A stretch of 64,000 bases of DNA, from contig OX246743.1 of the NCBI GenBank assembly GCA_945910005.1, forward strand, positions 6,143,348 through 6,207,347, given 5' to 3'. A program made the translations under genes and the position numbers. Shown here piece after piece: positions 15,030 to 27,400 of this stretch. Each line of letters opens with the position of its first letter. The first letter of the stretch is position 1. The notes beneath the pieces were generated by a model. The model did not search any database, was not told where the DNA came from, and saw only the letters and a program-made list of their open reading frames with translations. Origin of the DNA: Isoperla grammatica (Eukaryota > Arthropoda > Insecta > Plecoptera > Perlodidae).

Positions 15030-17220
15030 TACCTGTTGTCTCGTGTTGACTGGTGTTGTGTGGGAGAGACTCGATCTGTTTGTGTAACATGAACACCTGC
15101 CAAGCATCATAAACATAATTATTATACAACATTTTGTTATTGGCCGTAATTTTCTTCTCTCTAGGTTTCTATAATCCCTTACATGCGTACACTATGCCAC
15201 ACATTTGTGTTAGACTAATATAAAGTAAGTGAGCGTTTATTATGAAAAATCTTAAGGTTACGTTTGTTCTCAATTAGTCAATTACGCATGGTCATATTTT
15301 GTATTGACTTGAAGTACAAAAAAGGCATCAATACAAATAACTAGTATTGTATCTTACAATCGAGACTCATTTTGGTTTGCTTTTGTCATTGAATTCAAGA
15401 AGGGGATGGAAACTAAAACCACCTAACACATGCATTATACGCCTTTAAAATTGTCAAGAGATGGCGATACTGTCGCCGCGAGAAGTGAGTGATGGCAGCT
15501 ACGATGAGGTCGGTGAGGCAACTCAACATAGCTACTAGATGCAAAACAACAGTTTTTACCAAATATATTAAAATCTAAGCAGCCAGTACTGTCGATATCT
15601 ATGTATAGAAAGCCTGTACCAATGTAGAAGACCCGTGAACCATTTATATACGATAAACATTCATAAATAACGATTTGTTTTACAAATTTAACCTTTAATA
15701 TGTAGTTTCGGCGTGCGGTTGGGCCGTGAAAATACGCACCTTTAGTGCATGCTACGAATTTGCGTTCATGGCCCTTTCTATCTAGAACGCGTATGTCGTT
15801 ATTATCTAAAAGTGCTGATATGCATGTTTGCAGAATTTTCGAATAAATCCAAAATTTAGTTTTTCACCAATTGGGTCTGAGAAAACAATCAATTTTCTAG
15901 AACTGTCCATCTGCGATGCGTGAATTGTCACAATTAAGTTAACTTTTAAGGCGCGTTCAGACAGAATGACTATGGACTAAGACAACAATAGAGTGATTAA
16001 GCCTTGGGAAAACAACGTACTCGGAAACATCCATCCCCAAATGTATTTCAACAATGCCAACAATCGAAAATCAACTTTCTTAATCACTCGTTCTTAAACA
16101 CTAATCACTATAAAAGTTTGTTAACGCTTAGACATAAATCGTATACTTCAACCCTGTTAAACCTTAAATCGTTAGTCTTAAACACTAATCGTTAGTCTTA
16201 GTCATTTTGTGTGAACCCGCCTTTATGTATATTATTTTGAAACAATGTTTACAACAATCATTGATATGCGAACTAAATATTTTGTCATATAAGTTAAACC
16301 ATAAAAATCGAAACAATAACGGCTAGAACGTGGTAAGTGAAGATGTGTAACATTCCCAGCGCGCCGCGAACCTTGGCAACAACCTCACCCTAGCGCTTCT
16401 CGCTTTGTCCGCTTGGAGCGTGGAGGCGAATAGGCAAATACTTATGCGCACGTTGTTGTATTTCATACCTTAATTCGCTTCCTAACCAGGCTTAACGTTA
16501 CATTTATATATATTGTAAATTAAAAAAAAAAAAAAATCAAAATCAAAATTTGTCACTACACTGAGATCTGATCCAGATGAATCACAGGTGTAGATTACAT
16601 CTTGGCAACGAGGCTAATCTAGACGACGAGCGGTGCGATGGCGTCGCTAAGGCTGCACATGTGTCTTAGTCCTAATGGAAAGAGTTGCACAAGTTTTCCT
16701 GTCAGAGGAAAAGATAAATCGCTTTACTTCCATTCAGCCCCGACTTACTTTTACAGGGATTTTAAATGTTTGTCGAGTAGCATGACAAGTTTCCACAGTT
16801 TTTTAAAACCAATTTGTGAGTTCTCGAGAGTCTGGGTGATGTATCTGGGCTGGGAACGATGGATTAACATTATGGCTGAGACACAAATACGCAAGATCGA
16901 AAAAAATAAGTGGGTGGGGATTCTTATGAAACACTTCAAAGGGGATTAACCACGAAATCCGAAGAAACTTGTGCACATTAATTGATTTTTAGAAATATAT
17001 ATTTTTATAAGACTTCTAACATTTATATTGTAACTTGAGTGGAAAAACAAATAAAAATTGTTTATTGGTAGTTCATACCTTCATTCGTCTGTGAATGAAT
17101 AGTCTAATTACAAGACCTTTGTTTTCGGAGCGCCTATAAACCAATACTCAAAAATATAAACGTTTTGTTTGTTGCTCTAATATTGATCGGGCTATATTCT
17201 TCGTGAAACAGCTTCTCTTC
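15030..17220. other. No supported gene; one unassigned 103-codon ORF
   Basis: Mostly AT-rich unique DNA. A plus-strand ORF at 16638-16949 encodes 103 residues with an aromatic-rich middle, and a 62-residue ORF opposes it. Neither shows a domain I recognise, and no splice or promoter context supports them. Confidence 0.4.
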
Positions 17221-17223
17221 CTC

Positions 17224-17990
17224 GATCGCGATTTAAACCAATACCACGTGCTTTACGGTGTTTGACAGTTCCTTGCCAAACCTATTGCGATTGAAACTAG
17301 TGCCATGTGCTTTACGCTGTTTGACAGTTCCTTGCCAAACCTATTGGGATTGAAACTAGTGCCATGTGCTTTACGCTGTTTGACAGTTCCTTGCCAAACC
17401 TATTGCGATTGAAACCAATGCCACGTGCTTTACGCTGTTCGACAGTTCTTTGCCAAACCTATTGCGATTGAAACTAGTGCCACGTGCTTTACGCTGTTTG
17501 ACAGTTCCTTGCCAAACCTATTGCGATTGAAACTAGTGCCACGTGCTTTACGCTGTTTGACAGTTCCTTGCCAAACCTATTGCGATTGAAACCAATGCCA
17601 CGTGCTTTACGGTGTTTGGCAGTTCCTTGCCGCTATTCATAGGTGGCACGTACGTCACATCTTTGCGCGTGGCGGCCACATTTGTGATCAAACTTTGACG
17701 TTGCCATGGAGAAACAATTGAAGGCGGTTGTGGTAGAACACATAAACTCTTCATTCTTTAAAATCCAGCCTGCTTTTTAAAAAAAATGTGTATGTGTGGT
17801 ATTTTTTTAATTTTGTATTAAATATGTTTTCTTTTTAAATTCTTAATTATGCTTATTTATTAAATTTGAATAGTATTTGAAAATGATCTAGGATTGGTTC
17901 TCCTCAATTGTTTCGCAATCATGGCCGCTGTGACGTCACGTGGGAACTATGAATTGAAACCAGTGCCACGTGCTTTAAGGCGTTTGCCAA
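17224..17990. repeat. ~60-bp tandem repeat, interrupted by a MITE
   Basis: About seven units of GATTGAAACTAGTGCCACGT / GCTTTACGCTGTTTGACAGT / TCCTTGCCAAACCTATTGC at 17224-17634. A family I MITE (17635-17954) then interrupts the array, and a partial unit (TTGAAACCAGTGCCACGTGC) resumes at 17953. The MITE is therefore younger than the array. Confidence 0.85.
17635..17954 (+). mobile_element. MITE family I, copy 3
   Basis: A 320-bp element with well-matched ends: ATTCATAGGTGGCACGTACG at the left, and GTGACGTCACGTGGGAACTA then TGAAT at the right. It matches 467-789. It has inserted into a 60-bp tandem array. No ORF of note. Confidence 0.75.
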
Positions 17991-17999
17991 ACAGCTGAA

Positions 18000-19600
18000 A
18001 CAGTCTTCGGTGCCCATTATCTGTCCTTGAAACGTGCTCCTGTCAAACCGGCAGCAATTACTGTCTGTAGTTTCTGCCAGTGTTGCCAACAACTCGTAGA
18101 ACGGAGCGCAAGGATAAGAAAGAATGATGCCCGAACCGTGGTGAGGATAAAAACACCGTATTTCACTCTCGCGCATAGAAAAGCTCCAGTGAAAGAACTT
18201 TTATTCCGTTGACATAAAAACTGCTTTAGATAATCTGACGTTTATCATCCGTACGACAGTTTGTTAGCGGTTTTAATAAATTTACGACCCGTCTGAAACC
18301 CCTCGACGCGTTTCACACCGCCTTATTGGGGGGATCTGTACAGATTCGGTCGTCAGAGAGTTATTAAATCATCAGACGGAAGATTTTTCAAAAACGTCCA
18401 ATATCGTAATATTTACGATGACACCAACACAACAAAGGGAATCAGTTTTCATTGTGACGTTATACGTTATTCATTGTTGTGATAAGAGGTTGTATTGTTG
18501 TGTTATAATGGTCGTCGTCCTCACAGGACTTGTAAGAGATCGATCACTATTCTCGCAGTATTAGCCAACAAGGGACCTATGCGCTCTCACCACGTTAAAA
18601 AACTAGCTTCTATGAAGACTAGTTCTATAAATATGTTTATGTACGAGAAACGAAAACCGTGAACGGGAATGAACCTAATTTCCTGTACTTAAAATTTGAA
18701 AGTACAAATATTTATAATTTACATAATATGTAAGGGAAACTATGAGAGTAATCAATGCAAATATTGTTTGTTTATTATAGTATTTGATAAATGTATACCA
18801 TCACAAATTTATTTCAGTTTCTATTCGTTTTCAAACGCGTTAAAAGCTATATTCGTAAACTAATTAATTAGCGTTTAATATTCTAAGGAACAGAATGGAA
18901 GGTACGCACGTCTTGTTGGGTACGCACGTCTTGTAAGGTACGCATGTCTTGTAATATTTCAACGAGAACATAAATACACCCATCTAGTAAGTAGTAGTAG
19001 TAGTAGTAGTAGTAGTATTCTTTATTTGCAACGGGGCTTCTGCCCCACAAGTGCAATCCATTACTACACAATAGTAAGCTTCACAATCGATCAATGCGTC
19101 ATGCGACCAATCGTCGGTCTACACGAACTATCACACAGAACACAGACTAATTCCAGACCTTTTTATCTAAATTGGAGGTTGGAGGCGAACGCTACCGGGG
19201 CAAACATCATTTCCGGTTGCCATTGACTTTGCAAAGCTTGGTCATTACTCATCATATTGCGCGGTACAAGGTTTGCATTGTGTCGTATCGGCCGGATATT
19301 ACGATACAAGAACACGCAACCAGAGTTTTGTTTTCACGGTTGGCAACGGGTTATTTAGCATAGCGAGTATTCACGTGACGTCACTACCCTGTATGTTTAC
19401 ACTTGTGCTGTCAATACCACGAAACATAAGAGTTAATAGTGTTTAGTTTACATGGTTATATGGTAAACACAAAAAAATGGCCGAGAGAAGAGAGTTGATT
19501 TAAGTTACTTTTTTCTAGTGGTAGCAAACTAATGTTGGAGATCAGTTACGTCTTAAACATGTATCAATGAACTGCCCATTAGCACAAACAAATATGAGAG
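18000..19600. other. No recognisable gene; short repeats at 18900-18955 and 18989-19017
   Basis: Three imperfect copies of GGTACGCACGTCTTGT occur at about 18900-18955, and eight or nine AGT units at about 18989-19017. Otherwise there are only short ORFs without recognisable features. Confidence 0.5.
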
Positions 19601-19603
19601 TTA

Positions 19604-20500
19604 TACTATGTTCACACTAGGCTCGCTAACAGCAGTTAAGCTAACAGCGGTTAGCGACGTTCAAGGTCGTTCGATATATTTGTGTGATCCTGTGTCAACT
19701 GTTCACACTGGAATCGATGTATGAGCAGTGTGTGACGTCATGCACAGATACCGCGGTACTATATTTAGTGATTTTATGACGATATATAAGGCTGAACACG
19801 GCTTTTGGCTCTGTTTGAAATACGTGTTTTGTTTTGTACTGTCTGTGGTTGAAGTAATAACAAGAACAACATGCCGTTTGAAGAACAAAAATAGTTTTTT
19901 GTGTCTCTTCAACACCTTTTCTGCCTTCTCTGCAATACCTCCCAAACACGAGGAATCCATAGCTTCACGAATTTTACTAACGTACGACGAATTAACCAAG
20001 GAACTGTCACACCAACTAGCAACACCAAAAGACAACAATGAAACAAATGAATTGAATCTATGGACAATCAACAAGCTGTCAAAAAGTAATTTCGTCTGGA
20101 AAACAAAACGAAAAACAAACAAATACACATACAAAACTTTCATTTAGTCGTTGTCTATCATTAAAAGTTTTAAATGGCGAGCAGTTTCTATTGCTATACA
20201 CTTGTTTTTATTTCTATGGTTTGCAATTTTATTATTTTGACACCTGATGGTTTGTCAATCAGTTCAATTTATTTGTTCCATTGTTGTCTTTCGGTGTTGC
20301 TCACCGCCTGGTATCTTTTGAAAACATGTATGATTTTCAACAAGGCAGTGGCAAATTGATCTAAGTTACCCGCTAACTACGTTCGCCAAACGCAGTTAGT
20401 GCTTGATGTCAGTTAGGGCTAACTGCGTTACGTTCACATTACATTCTTAACAGAAGTTAGTGGCTTAGCTGCTGTTAGCGAGCCTAGTGTGAACATAGTA
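19604..20500. mobile_element. PIF/Harbinger-like MITE with nested MITE
   Basis: An 897-bp element whose ends TACTATGTTCACACTAGGCT...AGCCTAGTGTGAACATAGTA are inverted repeats, continuing into CGCTAACAGCAG. It is flanked by TTA on both sides (19601-19603 and 20501-20503); the 3-bp TTA duplication fits PIF/Harbinger. Subterminal GCTAAC/GTTAGC motifs recur. It has no transposase. A family II MITE lies inside at about 20013-20302. Confidence 0.75.
20013..20302 (+). mobile_element. MITE family II, nested copy
   Basis: Close relative of the element at 3421-3726 (ACTAGCAACACC start, AAAGACAACAATGAAACAAA, GGCGAGCAGTTTCTATTGC, inverted CATTGTTGTCTTTCGGTGTT end). It lies within the Harbinger-like element at 19604-20500 and overlaps a chance 139-codon ORF. 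Confidence 0.65.
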
Positions 20501-20503
20501 TTA

Positions 20504-21530
20504 GGCGCCGCCCAAATGACAGCCAGCATTATGTGTGCACACCATATTAGTGTCTGCAATACAGACAATAGGCAACACGCGTACGATTTTTTTTGTTAAA
20601 CCAAACAATTAGTTTAATAGTATCAGATATAAAAAGTATATTAATGCAAGTCCCAAGTAAAAAAGAAAATTTTAAATAGGTTTAATGTGGTCGCATTTAT
20701 TGAAGTTTAAACTCGGGGATCTGAAACGCGTACAGGTGGCTGTGACGCAATGATTCTGTAGACGTGGCGTAACAGACCAATCGCTGAGGCGGTGAGCGTA
20801 CTCAGTACAAAACCATGACGTCAAATCCACTCTACATGGCGGCGGCTCGTTTTTCGCGCCCTTTTATTTATCATACTAAACCAATTATTTTGAGGCATAG
20901 GCTGATCCGTTTTTCAAAATTCAAAGACACAAAATTATTAAATGAGAGACAAGGTTTTTAAAAATTGATTAAAATTTTCATACGCGTGTTCGTTATTGTT
21001 TGGGTAATGCCATCAATATAGATTCGCACAGCCATGCCAACAGTCGGTTGCTAGGTAATTAAGTTAATGTATGGTACGCCTGTTGTTTGTCAACGACCAA
21101 ATAATATAATCTAGATAGATTTCAATAGTTTCCTATCGGTATCGGTATCGGCAGAAGTTTAGTATATTTCAATGAACTATTTCATACCTTCTTAACATTA
21201 AATAAATACAAAAATAAATAACAAAATATGACTTAATAGTGTTACCGGTATGTCAAATTAAAACATAATGGGGAACCGACCGTTAAACCAAGCAGAAAGA
21301 AGAAAGGAATAAAGGGGAAGTGAGGAAGAAGGAGACAGAAAAATCGTCTGACAGCAATTCAAGCGTTATGAGATATTTCATGAATTTAAAAATTAATGTG
21401 ACATAATATTTGTATATTTCTTCATCAAGACAACATTATTGAGAAGACTTATTAGAAAATGATTGTCAAGATTACAAACGAAACTCGATGCAGCTAAAAT
21501 GTTCCCCAGACTATTCTGCTTATACACTCG
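20504..21530. other. No recognisable gene
   Basis: AT-rich unique DNA without domain-bearing ORFs, tandem repeats or RNA genes that I can support. Confidence 0.5.
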
Positions 21531-21766
21531 TCTCTCTCCAGCAGTTGTCTCTCTCCAGCAGTTGTCTCTCTCCAGCAGTTGTCTCTCTCCAGCAGTTGTC
21601 TCTCTCCAGCAGTTGTCTCTCTCCAGCAGTTGTCTCTCTCCAGCAGTTGTCTCTCTTCAGCAGTTGTCTCTCTCCAGCAGTTGTCTCTCTCCAGCAGTTG
21701 TCTCTCTCCAGCAGTTGTCTCTCTCCAGCAGTTGTCTCTCTCCAGCAGTTGTCTCTCTCCCGCAGT
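21531..21766. repeat. 17-bp minisatellite (TTGTCTCTCTCCAGCAG)
   Basis: About 14 units of 17 bp. Because the period is not a multiple of three and no unit frame contains a stop, all three plus-strand frames are open, giving overlapping Ser/Leu-rich ORFs that are not genes. Each unit is a pyrimidine tract ending in CAG, resembling a 3' splice site on the plus strand. Confidence 0.9.
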
Positions 21767-22328
21767 CTGGCTTAATAAAACGTAACTCTGAATAATGGGT
21801 ACATTAGATATGATTGGATCCTGTCACATTTTTGTCTCGTTTCAACTTTAATGAGATTTTTAACGTCAAAGTTATTCTATTTGTTTTTCTGTGCTTCTCA
21901 GCTATTAGCATTCTATGTTCTAGTTTCCGTGTCAAAGTATTAATAAGATGTCGTTTATGATCATTACAAAGTATGTCGTAACTAGTCTACAGTCAAGTTA
22001 CCTTCAAGATCAAAGTGAATTCAGGTCAAAGCTTACTATTTTAGGGAATGGAAACAACTACAGTAGATATTAGTCTGCCAACAACTAGCTCCAGGCTTAC
22101 TTACTAAACAATAGACTGTATTAGTGATGACGTCAGATTAAATGGCTGACGAGCTGTCTGATTCCAAACACCTTTTTTAAACGTAGATATTATTTTAAGT
22201 AGTAATTATATAATTACAATACATGACATTAATTTAATCAACTTCTTTTTCACTGTTTCGTGTTAAGGAAAACGAAATATCTGAACGGATAACCGTCGCT
22301 ACAATGTTTGCAAAAAAAAACTATCTGT

Positions 22329-23737
22329 CAATAGGGAAGGCTCATAAAAAATAAATATTCCTCAAAGTACCTAAAAACAGAAGGCCATTATCAAAAAGTA
22401 CGGGCTATATAATTTTTATATCTGAGAAGTGTATATTTCCAATTCTATTAGCTTTTAAAGTTTGAAATTTGGAACTTACCGCTCCGTAATAGGGAACTTG
22501 CATGAATTTTCTACAGCTCTGAAAGTACGTGGAATATATTGTTATTCATCTGAAGACATCACAAACCTAATTTAAAAGTTTTAAAATTAACTCATTATAC
22601 TTCTATACATGTTCAAAGATTTTGATTATCTGTTTCCCGCACTATTATTTTTAAACGGTATGTGACGTCACATGCCATGAAAATCACTGCTTATATGAAT
22701 GACTTTGCATATAACCTCCTTGGACTTTGCCACCGCCTCCTAGACGAAACAATCACATTTTCAAGGTCATCAAGCTAACCTTGTCAAAATTTTTACGCAA
22801 GCCGTTGTCAAGTCTGCTTTATATGAATAACAACACCCAATATTTACTGATATTCTATGAAAATAGGTTTGGTATTATTGTTTTTATAGTAACTGGGCTT
22901 CAAAATTAATTACTACGCTTACTAGACATTAATTCGATTTTATATGATTTTGGATATGATAATTTCCAAATAAGCGTTATGTTATTTATCTTTCTTTGAT
23001 TGGTTGATTGCTGATACATGGCAAGTGACGTATGCCCCGTTTTTCCCGCCATAAATATGTGTGAAACTTTCAGCTCGTTTTTATAAATGAAACTTAATTC
23101 TATGTCACCGAAATAAAATATTTTTGTATTCAGGACGTTAATCTTAATCTAGTAAAATGCTAAAAAAACATTATGCATGTTCCCCATTGAAAAACGGCTC
23201 TTGACGTCATAACTCTTGTCAACAACTGCCTCCTTGAAGTATTCTTAATAATATCAAAGATATTAAGTTGGTCATTTTACAATATCTAGGATGCAGTGAC
23301 TTTACAACAATGTCTTTTATACCACTGTTTTCTTCAGAAAATACATTTTGATACAGTATTTACCAAAACGTGTTTAAAACAATGCAATTTTTTAACATAT
23401 TGTTGTAAATTAATGTTGAGCAGTGTTCATTTACTAACTAGAAATAAACGTTGATTCAGTTAAAGTCTTATGAGAGCAATAATCTACTAAATTGTGGGAT
23501 TTCAGTACTATTTGTATGATATAAAATTATTGTTTACAGAGTTATGACGTCAGAACCTTATAATCACGAGCAAGATGGCGCAGGTCCGTTTCTGAGCGTG
23601 TTTTGACAGCAATATCTTTGACTTGCTGTTAAAGCGATGTTAATGCACTTTTCGAGCCGAAACCAATTAGTTCCCGTTTATTTTAACTTGAGGTAACCAG
23701 TAAGCAAATAAAAAAAATGTGTGAGCCTTCCCTATTG
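22329..23737. mobile_element. 1.4-kb non-autonomous TIR element
   Basis: CAATAGGGAAGGCTCATA at 22329 is matched by its near complement GTGAGCCTTCCCTATTG ending at 23737. The interior is AT-rich and lacks a transposase; the only ORF of 60 codons is featureless. I do not see a clear target-site duplication, so the superfamily is unknown. Confidence 0.5.
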
Positions 23738-24252
23738 TCAACTGTCATGATTGTTTGGAGTCACAAATACGGTTCGTCATTGGTTGACACGGGAATCGTG
23801 ACGTCACACTAATATACTCTATACATTCCCCGGCCAAATGACGACCATTTAAGACACCTACTTCCTCAAATGCAATCTGACGTAAGACTATCAGTTGTTA
23901 TTTAAACCAGATGACGTCACGCACATCAAATGTCTACAAGGACTTTTATGACCATTAATTGGAATTGTTATGAGTCCACGAGTTTTGTATAGATGAAGGT
24001 TTCAACCAACCGTTTCACTCGTATCTTGTTGGTACACCGTGTAATTATTCTGACGTGTACATGTACACGGCATACCCATGTGCCTCGTTAACTTAACCCC
24101 GGCCCACTGTTAGTCAATAGCCAATCAGGAGTCAGCAATTGAGACGCCGATGGAAAGAAGACGTTGAAAAAACGAGACAGCGTGAAACAATAAAGAACAA
24201 AAAACAGAACAATAAACTGGAAACGTTTACAAAATAATAAAACTACCGGTAC

Positions 24253-24452
24253 NNNNNNNNNNNNNNNNNNNNNNNNNNNNNNNNNNNNNNNNNNNNNNNN
24301 NNNNNNNNNNNNNNNNNNNNNNNNNNNNNNNNNNNNNNNNNNNNNNNNNNNNNNNNNNNNNNNNNNNNNNNNNNNNNNNNNNNNNNNNNNNNNNNNNNNN
24401 NNNNNNNNNNNNNNNNNNNNNNNNNNNNNNNNNNNNNNNNNNNNNNNNNNNN
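24253..24452. other. Assembly gap (200 N)
   Basis: Exactly 200 undetermined bases at the left edge of the 24.5-30.9 kb satellite. The round length suggests a placeholder. The satellite probably extends into the gap. Confidence 0.98.
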
Positions 24453-27400
24453 CCCCCCCCACCCCCCTCCCCTCTAGGTTCACTCTAGGCTGCGACTGAG
24501 AGCGGCAGCGTAGAGGTAGCTTGCACTCGCGGTGTGGGCGCTCAAGGCTAGCAGACCTAGAGGACATAACATGACGTCATCACATGTTGCTCACCCCCCC
24601 CCCCCCTCTAGGTTCACTCTAGGCTGCGACTGAGAGCGGCAGCGTAGAGGTAGCTTGCACTCGCGGTGTGGGCGCTCAAGGCTAGCAGACCTAGAGGACA
24701 TAACATGACGTCATCACATGTTGCTCACCCCCCCACCCCCCTCCCCTCTAGGTTCACTCTAGGCTGCGACTGAGAGCGGCAGCGTAGAGGTAGCTTGCAC
24801 TCGCGGTGTGGGCGCTCAAGGCTAGCAGACCTAGAGGACATAACATGACGTCATCACATGTTGCTCCCCCCCCCCCCCTCCTCTAGGTTCACTCTAGGCT
24901 GCGACTGAGAGCGGCAGCGTAGAGGTAGCTTGCACTCGCGGTGTGGCCGCTCAAGGCTAGCAGACCTAGAGGACATAACATGACGTCATCACATGTTGCT
25001 CACCCCCCCCCCTCTAGGTTCACTCTAGGCTGCGACTGAGAGCGGCAGCGTAGAGGTAGCTTGCACTCGCGGTGTGGGCGCTCAAGGCTAGCAGACCTAG
25101 AGGACATAACATGACGTCATCACATGTTGCTCACCCCCCCCCCCCTCTAGGTTCACTCTAAGCTGCGACTGAGAGCGGCAGCGTAGAGGTAGCTTGCACT
25201 CGCGGTGTGGCCGCTCAAGGCTAGCAGACCTAGAGGACATAACATGACGTCATCACATGTTGCTCACCCCCCCCCCCCTCTAGGTTCACTCTATAGGCTG
25301 CGACTGAGAGCGGCAGCGTAGAGGTAGCTTGCACTCGCGGTGTGGGCGCTCAAGGCTAGCAGACCTAGAGGACATAACATGACGTCATCACATGTTGCTC
25401 CCCCCCCCCCCCTCCTCTAGGTTCACTCTAGGCTGCGACTGAGAGCGGCAGCGTAGAGGTAGCTTGCACTCGCGGTGTGGGCGCTCAAGGCTAGCAGACC
25501 TAGAGGACATAACATGACGTCATCACATGTTGCTCACCCCCCCCCCTCCTCTAGGTTCACTCTAGGCTGCGACTGAGAGCGGCAGCGTAGAGGTAGCTTG
25601 CACTCGCGGTGTGGGCGCTCAAGGCTAGCAGACCTAGAGGACATAACATGACGTCATCACATGTTGCTCACCCCCCCCCCCCCCTCTAGGTTCACTCTAG
25701 GCTGCGACTGAGAGCGGCAGCGTAGAGGTAGCTTGCACTCGCGGTGTGGGCGCTCAAGGCTAGCAGACCTAGAGGACATAACATGACGTCATCACATGTT
25801 GCTCCCCCCCCCCCCCTCCTCTAGGTTCACTCTAGGCTGCGACTGAGAGCGGCAGCGTAGAGGTAGCTTGCACTCGCGGTGTGGGCGCTCAAGGCTAGCA
25901 GACCTAGAGGACATAACATGACGTCATCACATGTTGCTCACCCCCCCCCCCCCTCTAGGTTCACTCTAGGCTGCGACTGAGAGCGGCAGCGTAGAGGTAG
26001 CTTGCACTCGCGGTGTGGGCGCTCAAGGCTAGCAGACCTAGAGGACATAACATGACGTCATCACAAGTTGCTCACCCTCCCCCCTCTAGGTTCACTCTAG
26101 GCTGCGACTGAGAGCGGCAGCGTAGAGGTAGCTTGCACTCGCGGTGTGGCCGCTCAAGGCTAGCAGACCTAGAGGACATAACATGACGTCATCACATGTT
26201 GCTCACCCTCCCCCCTCTAGGTTCACTCTAGGCTGCGACTGAGAGCGGCAGCGTAGAGGTAGCTTGCACTCGTGGTGTGGGCGCTCAAGGCTAGCAGACC
26301 TAGAGGACATAACATGACGTCATCACATGTTGCTCACCCCCCCCCCTCTAGGTTCACTCTAGGCTGCGACTGAGAGCGGCAGCGTAGAGGTAGCTTGCAC
26401 TCGCGGTGTGGGCGCTCAAGGCTAGCAGACCTAGAGGACATAACATGACGTCATCACATGTTGCTCACCCCCCCCCCCCCCTCTAGGTTCACTCTAGGCT
26501 GCGACTGAGAGCTGCAGCGTAGAGGTAGCTTGCACTCGCGGTGTGGGCGCTCAAGGCTAGCAGACCTAGAGGACATAACATGACGTCATCACATGTTGCT
26601 CCCCCCCCCCCCCTCCTCTAGGTTCACTCTAGGCTGCGACTGAGAGCGGCAGCGTAGAGGTAGCTTGCACTCGCGGTGTGGGCGCTCAAGGCTAGCAGAC
26701 CTAGAGGACATAACATGACGTCATCACATGTTGCTCACCCCCCCCCCCCCCCTCTAGGTTCACTCTAGGCTGCGACTGAGAGCGGCAGCGTAGAGGTAGC
26801 TTGCACTCACGGTGTGGCCGCTCAAGGCTAGCAGACCTAGAGGACATAACATGATGTCATCACATGTTGCTCACCCCCCCCCCCTCTAGGTTCACTCTAG
26901 GCTGCGACTGAGAGCGGCAGCGTAGAGGTAGCTTGCACTCGCGGTGTGGGCGCTCAAGGCTAGCAGACCTAGAGGACATAACATGACGTCATCACATGTT
27001 GCTCACCCCCCCCCCCTCCTCTAGGTTCACTCTAGGCTGCGACTGAGAGAGGCAGCGTAGAGGTAGCTTGCACTCGTGGTGTGGGCGCTCAAGGCTGGCA
27101 GACCTAGAGGACATAACATGACGTCATCACATGTCGCTCACCCCCCCCCCCCCCCCCTCTAGGTTCACTCTAGGCTGCGACTGAGAGCGGCAGCGTAGAG
27201 GTAGCTTGCACTCGCGGTGTGGGCGCTCAAGGCTGGCAGACCTAGAGGACATAACATGACGTCATCACATGTTGCTCACCCCCCCCCCCCCCTCTAGGTT
27301 CACTCTAGGCTGCGACTGAGAGCGGCAGCGTAGAGGTAGCTTGCACTCGCGGTGTGGCCGCTCAAGGCTAGCAGACCTAGAGGACATAACATGACGTCAT

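Noticed and set aside
16638..16949. 103-codon ORF as a gene
   Set aside because: No recognisable domain, no splice or promoter support, and an opposing ORF of similar quality.
24088..24567. 159-codon ORF across the gap
   Set aside because: It exists only because undetermined bases are read as open; the real part is satellite.
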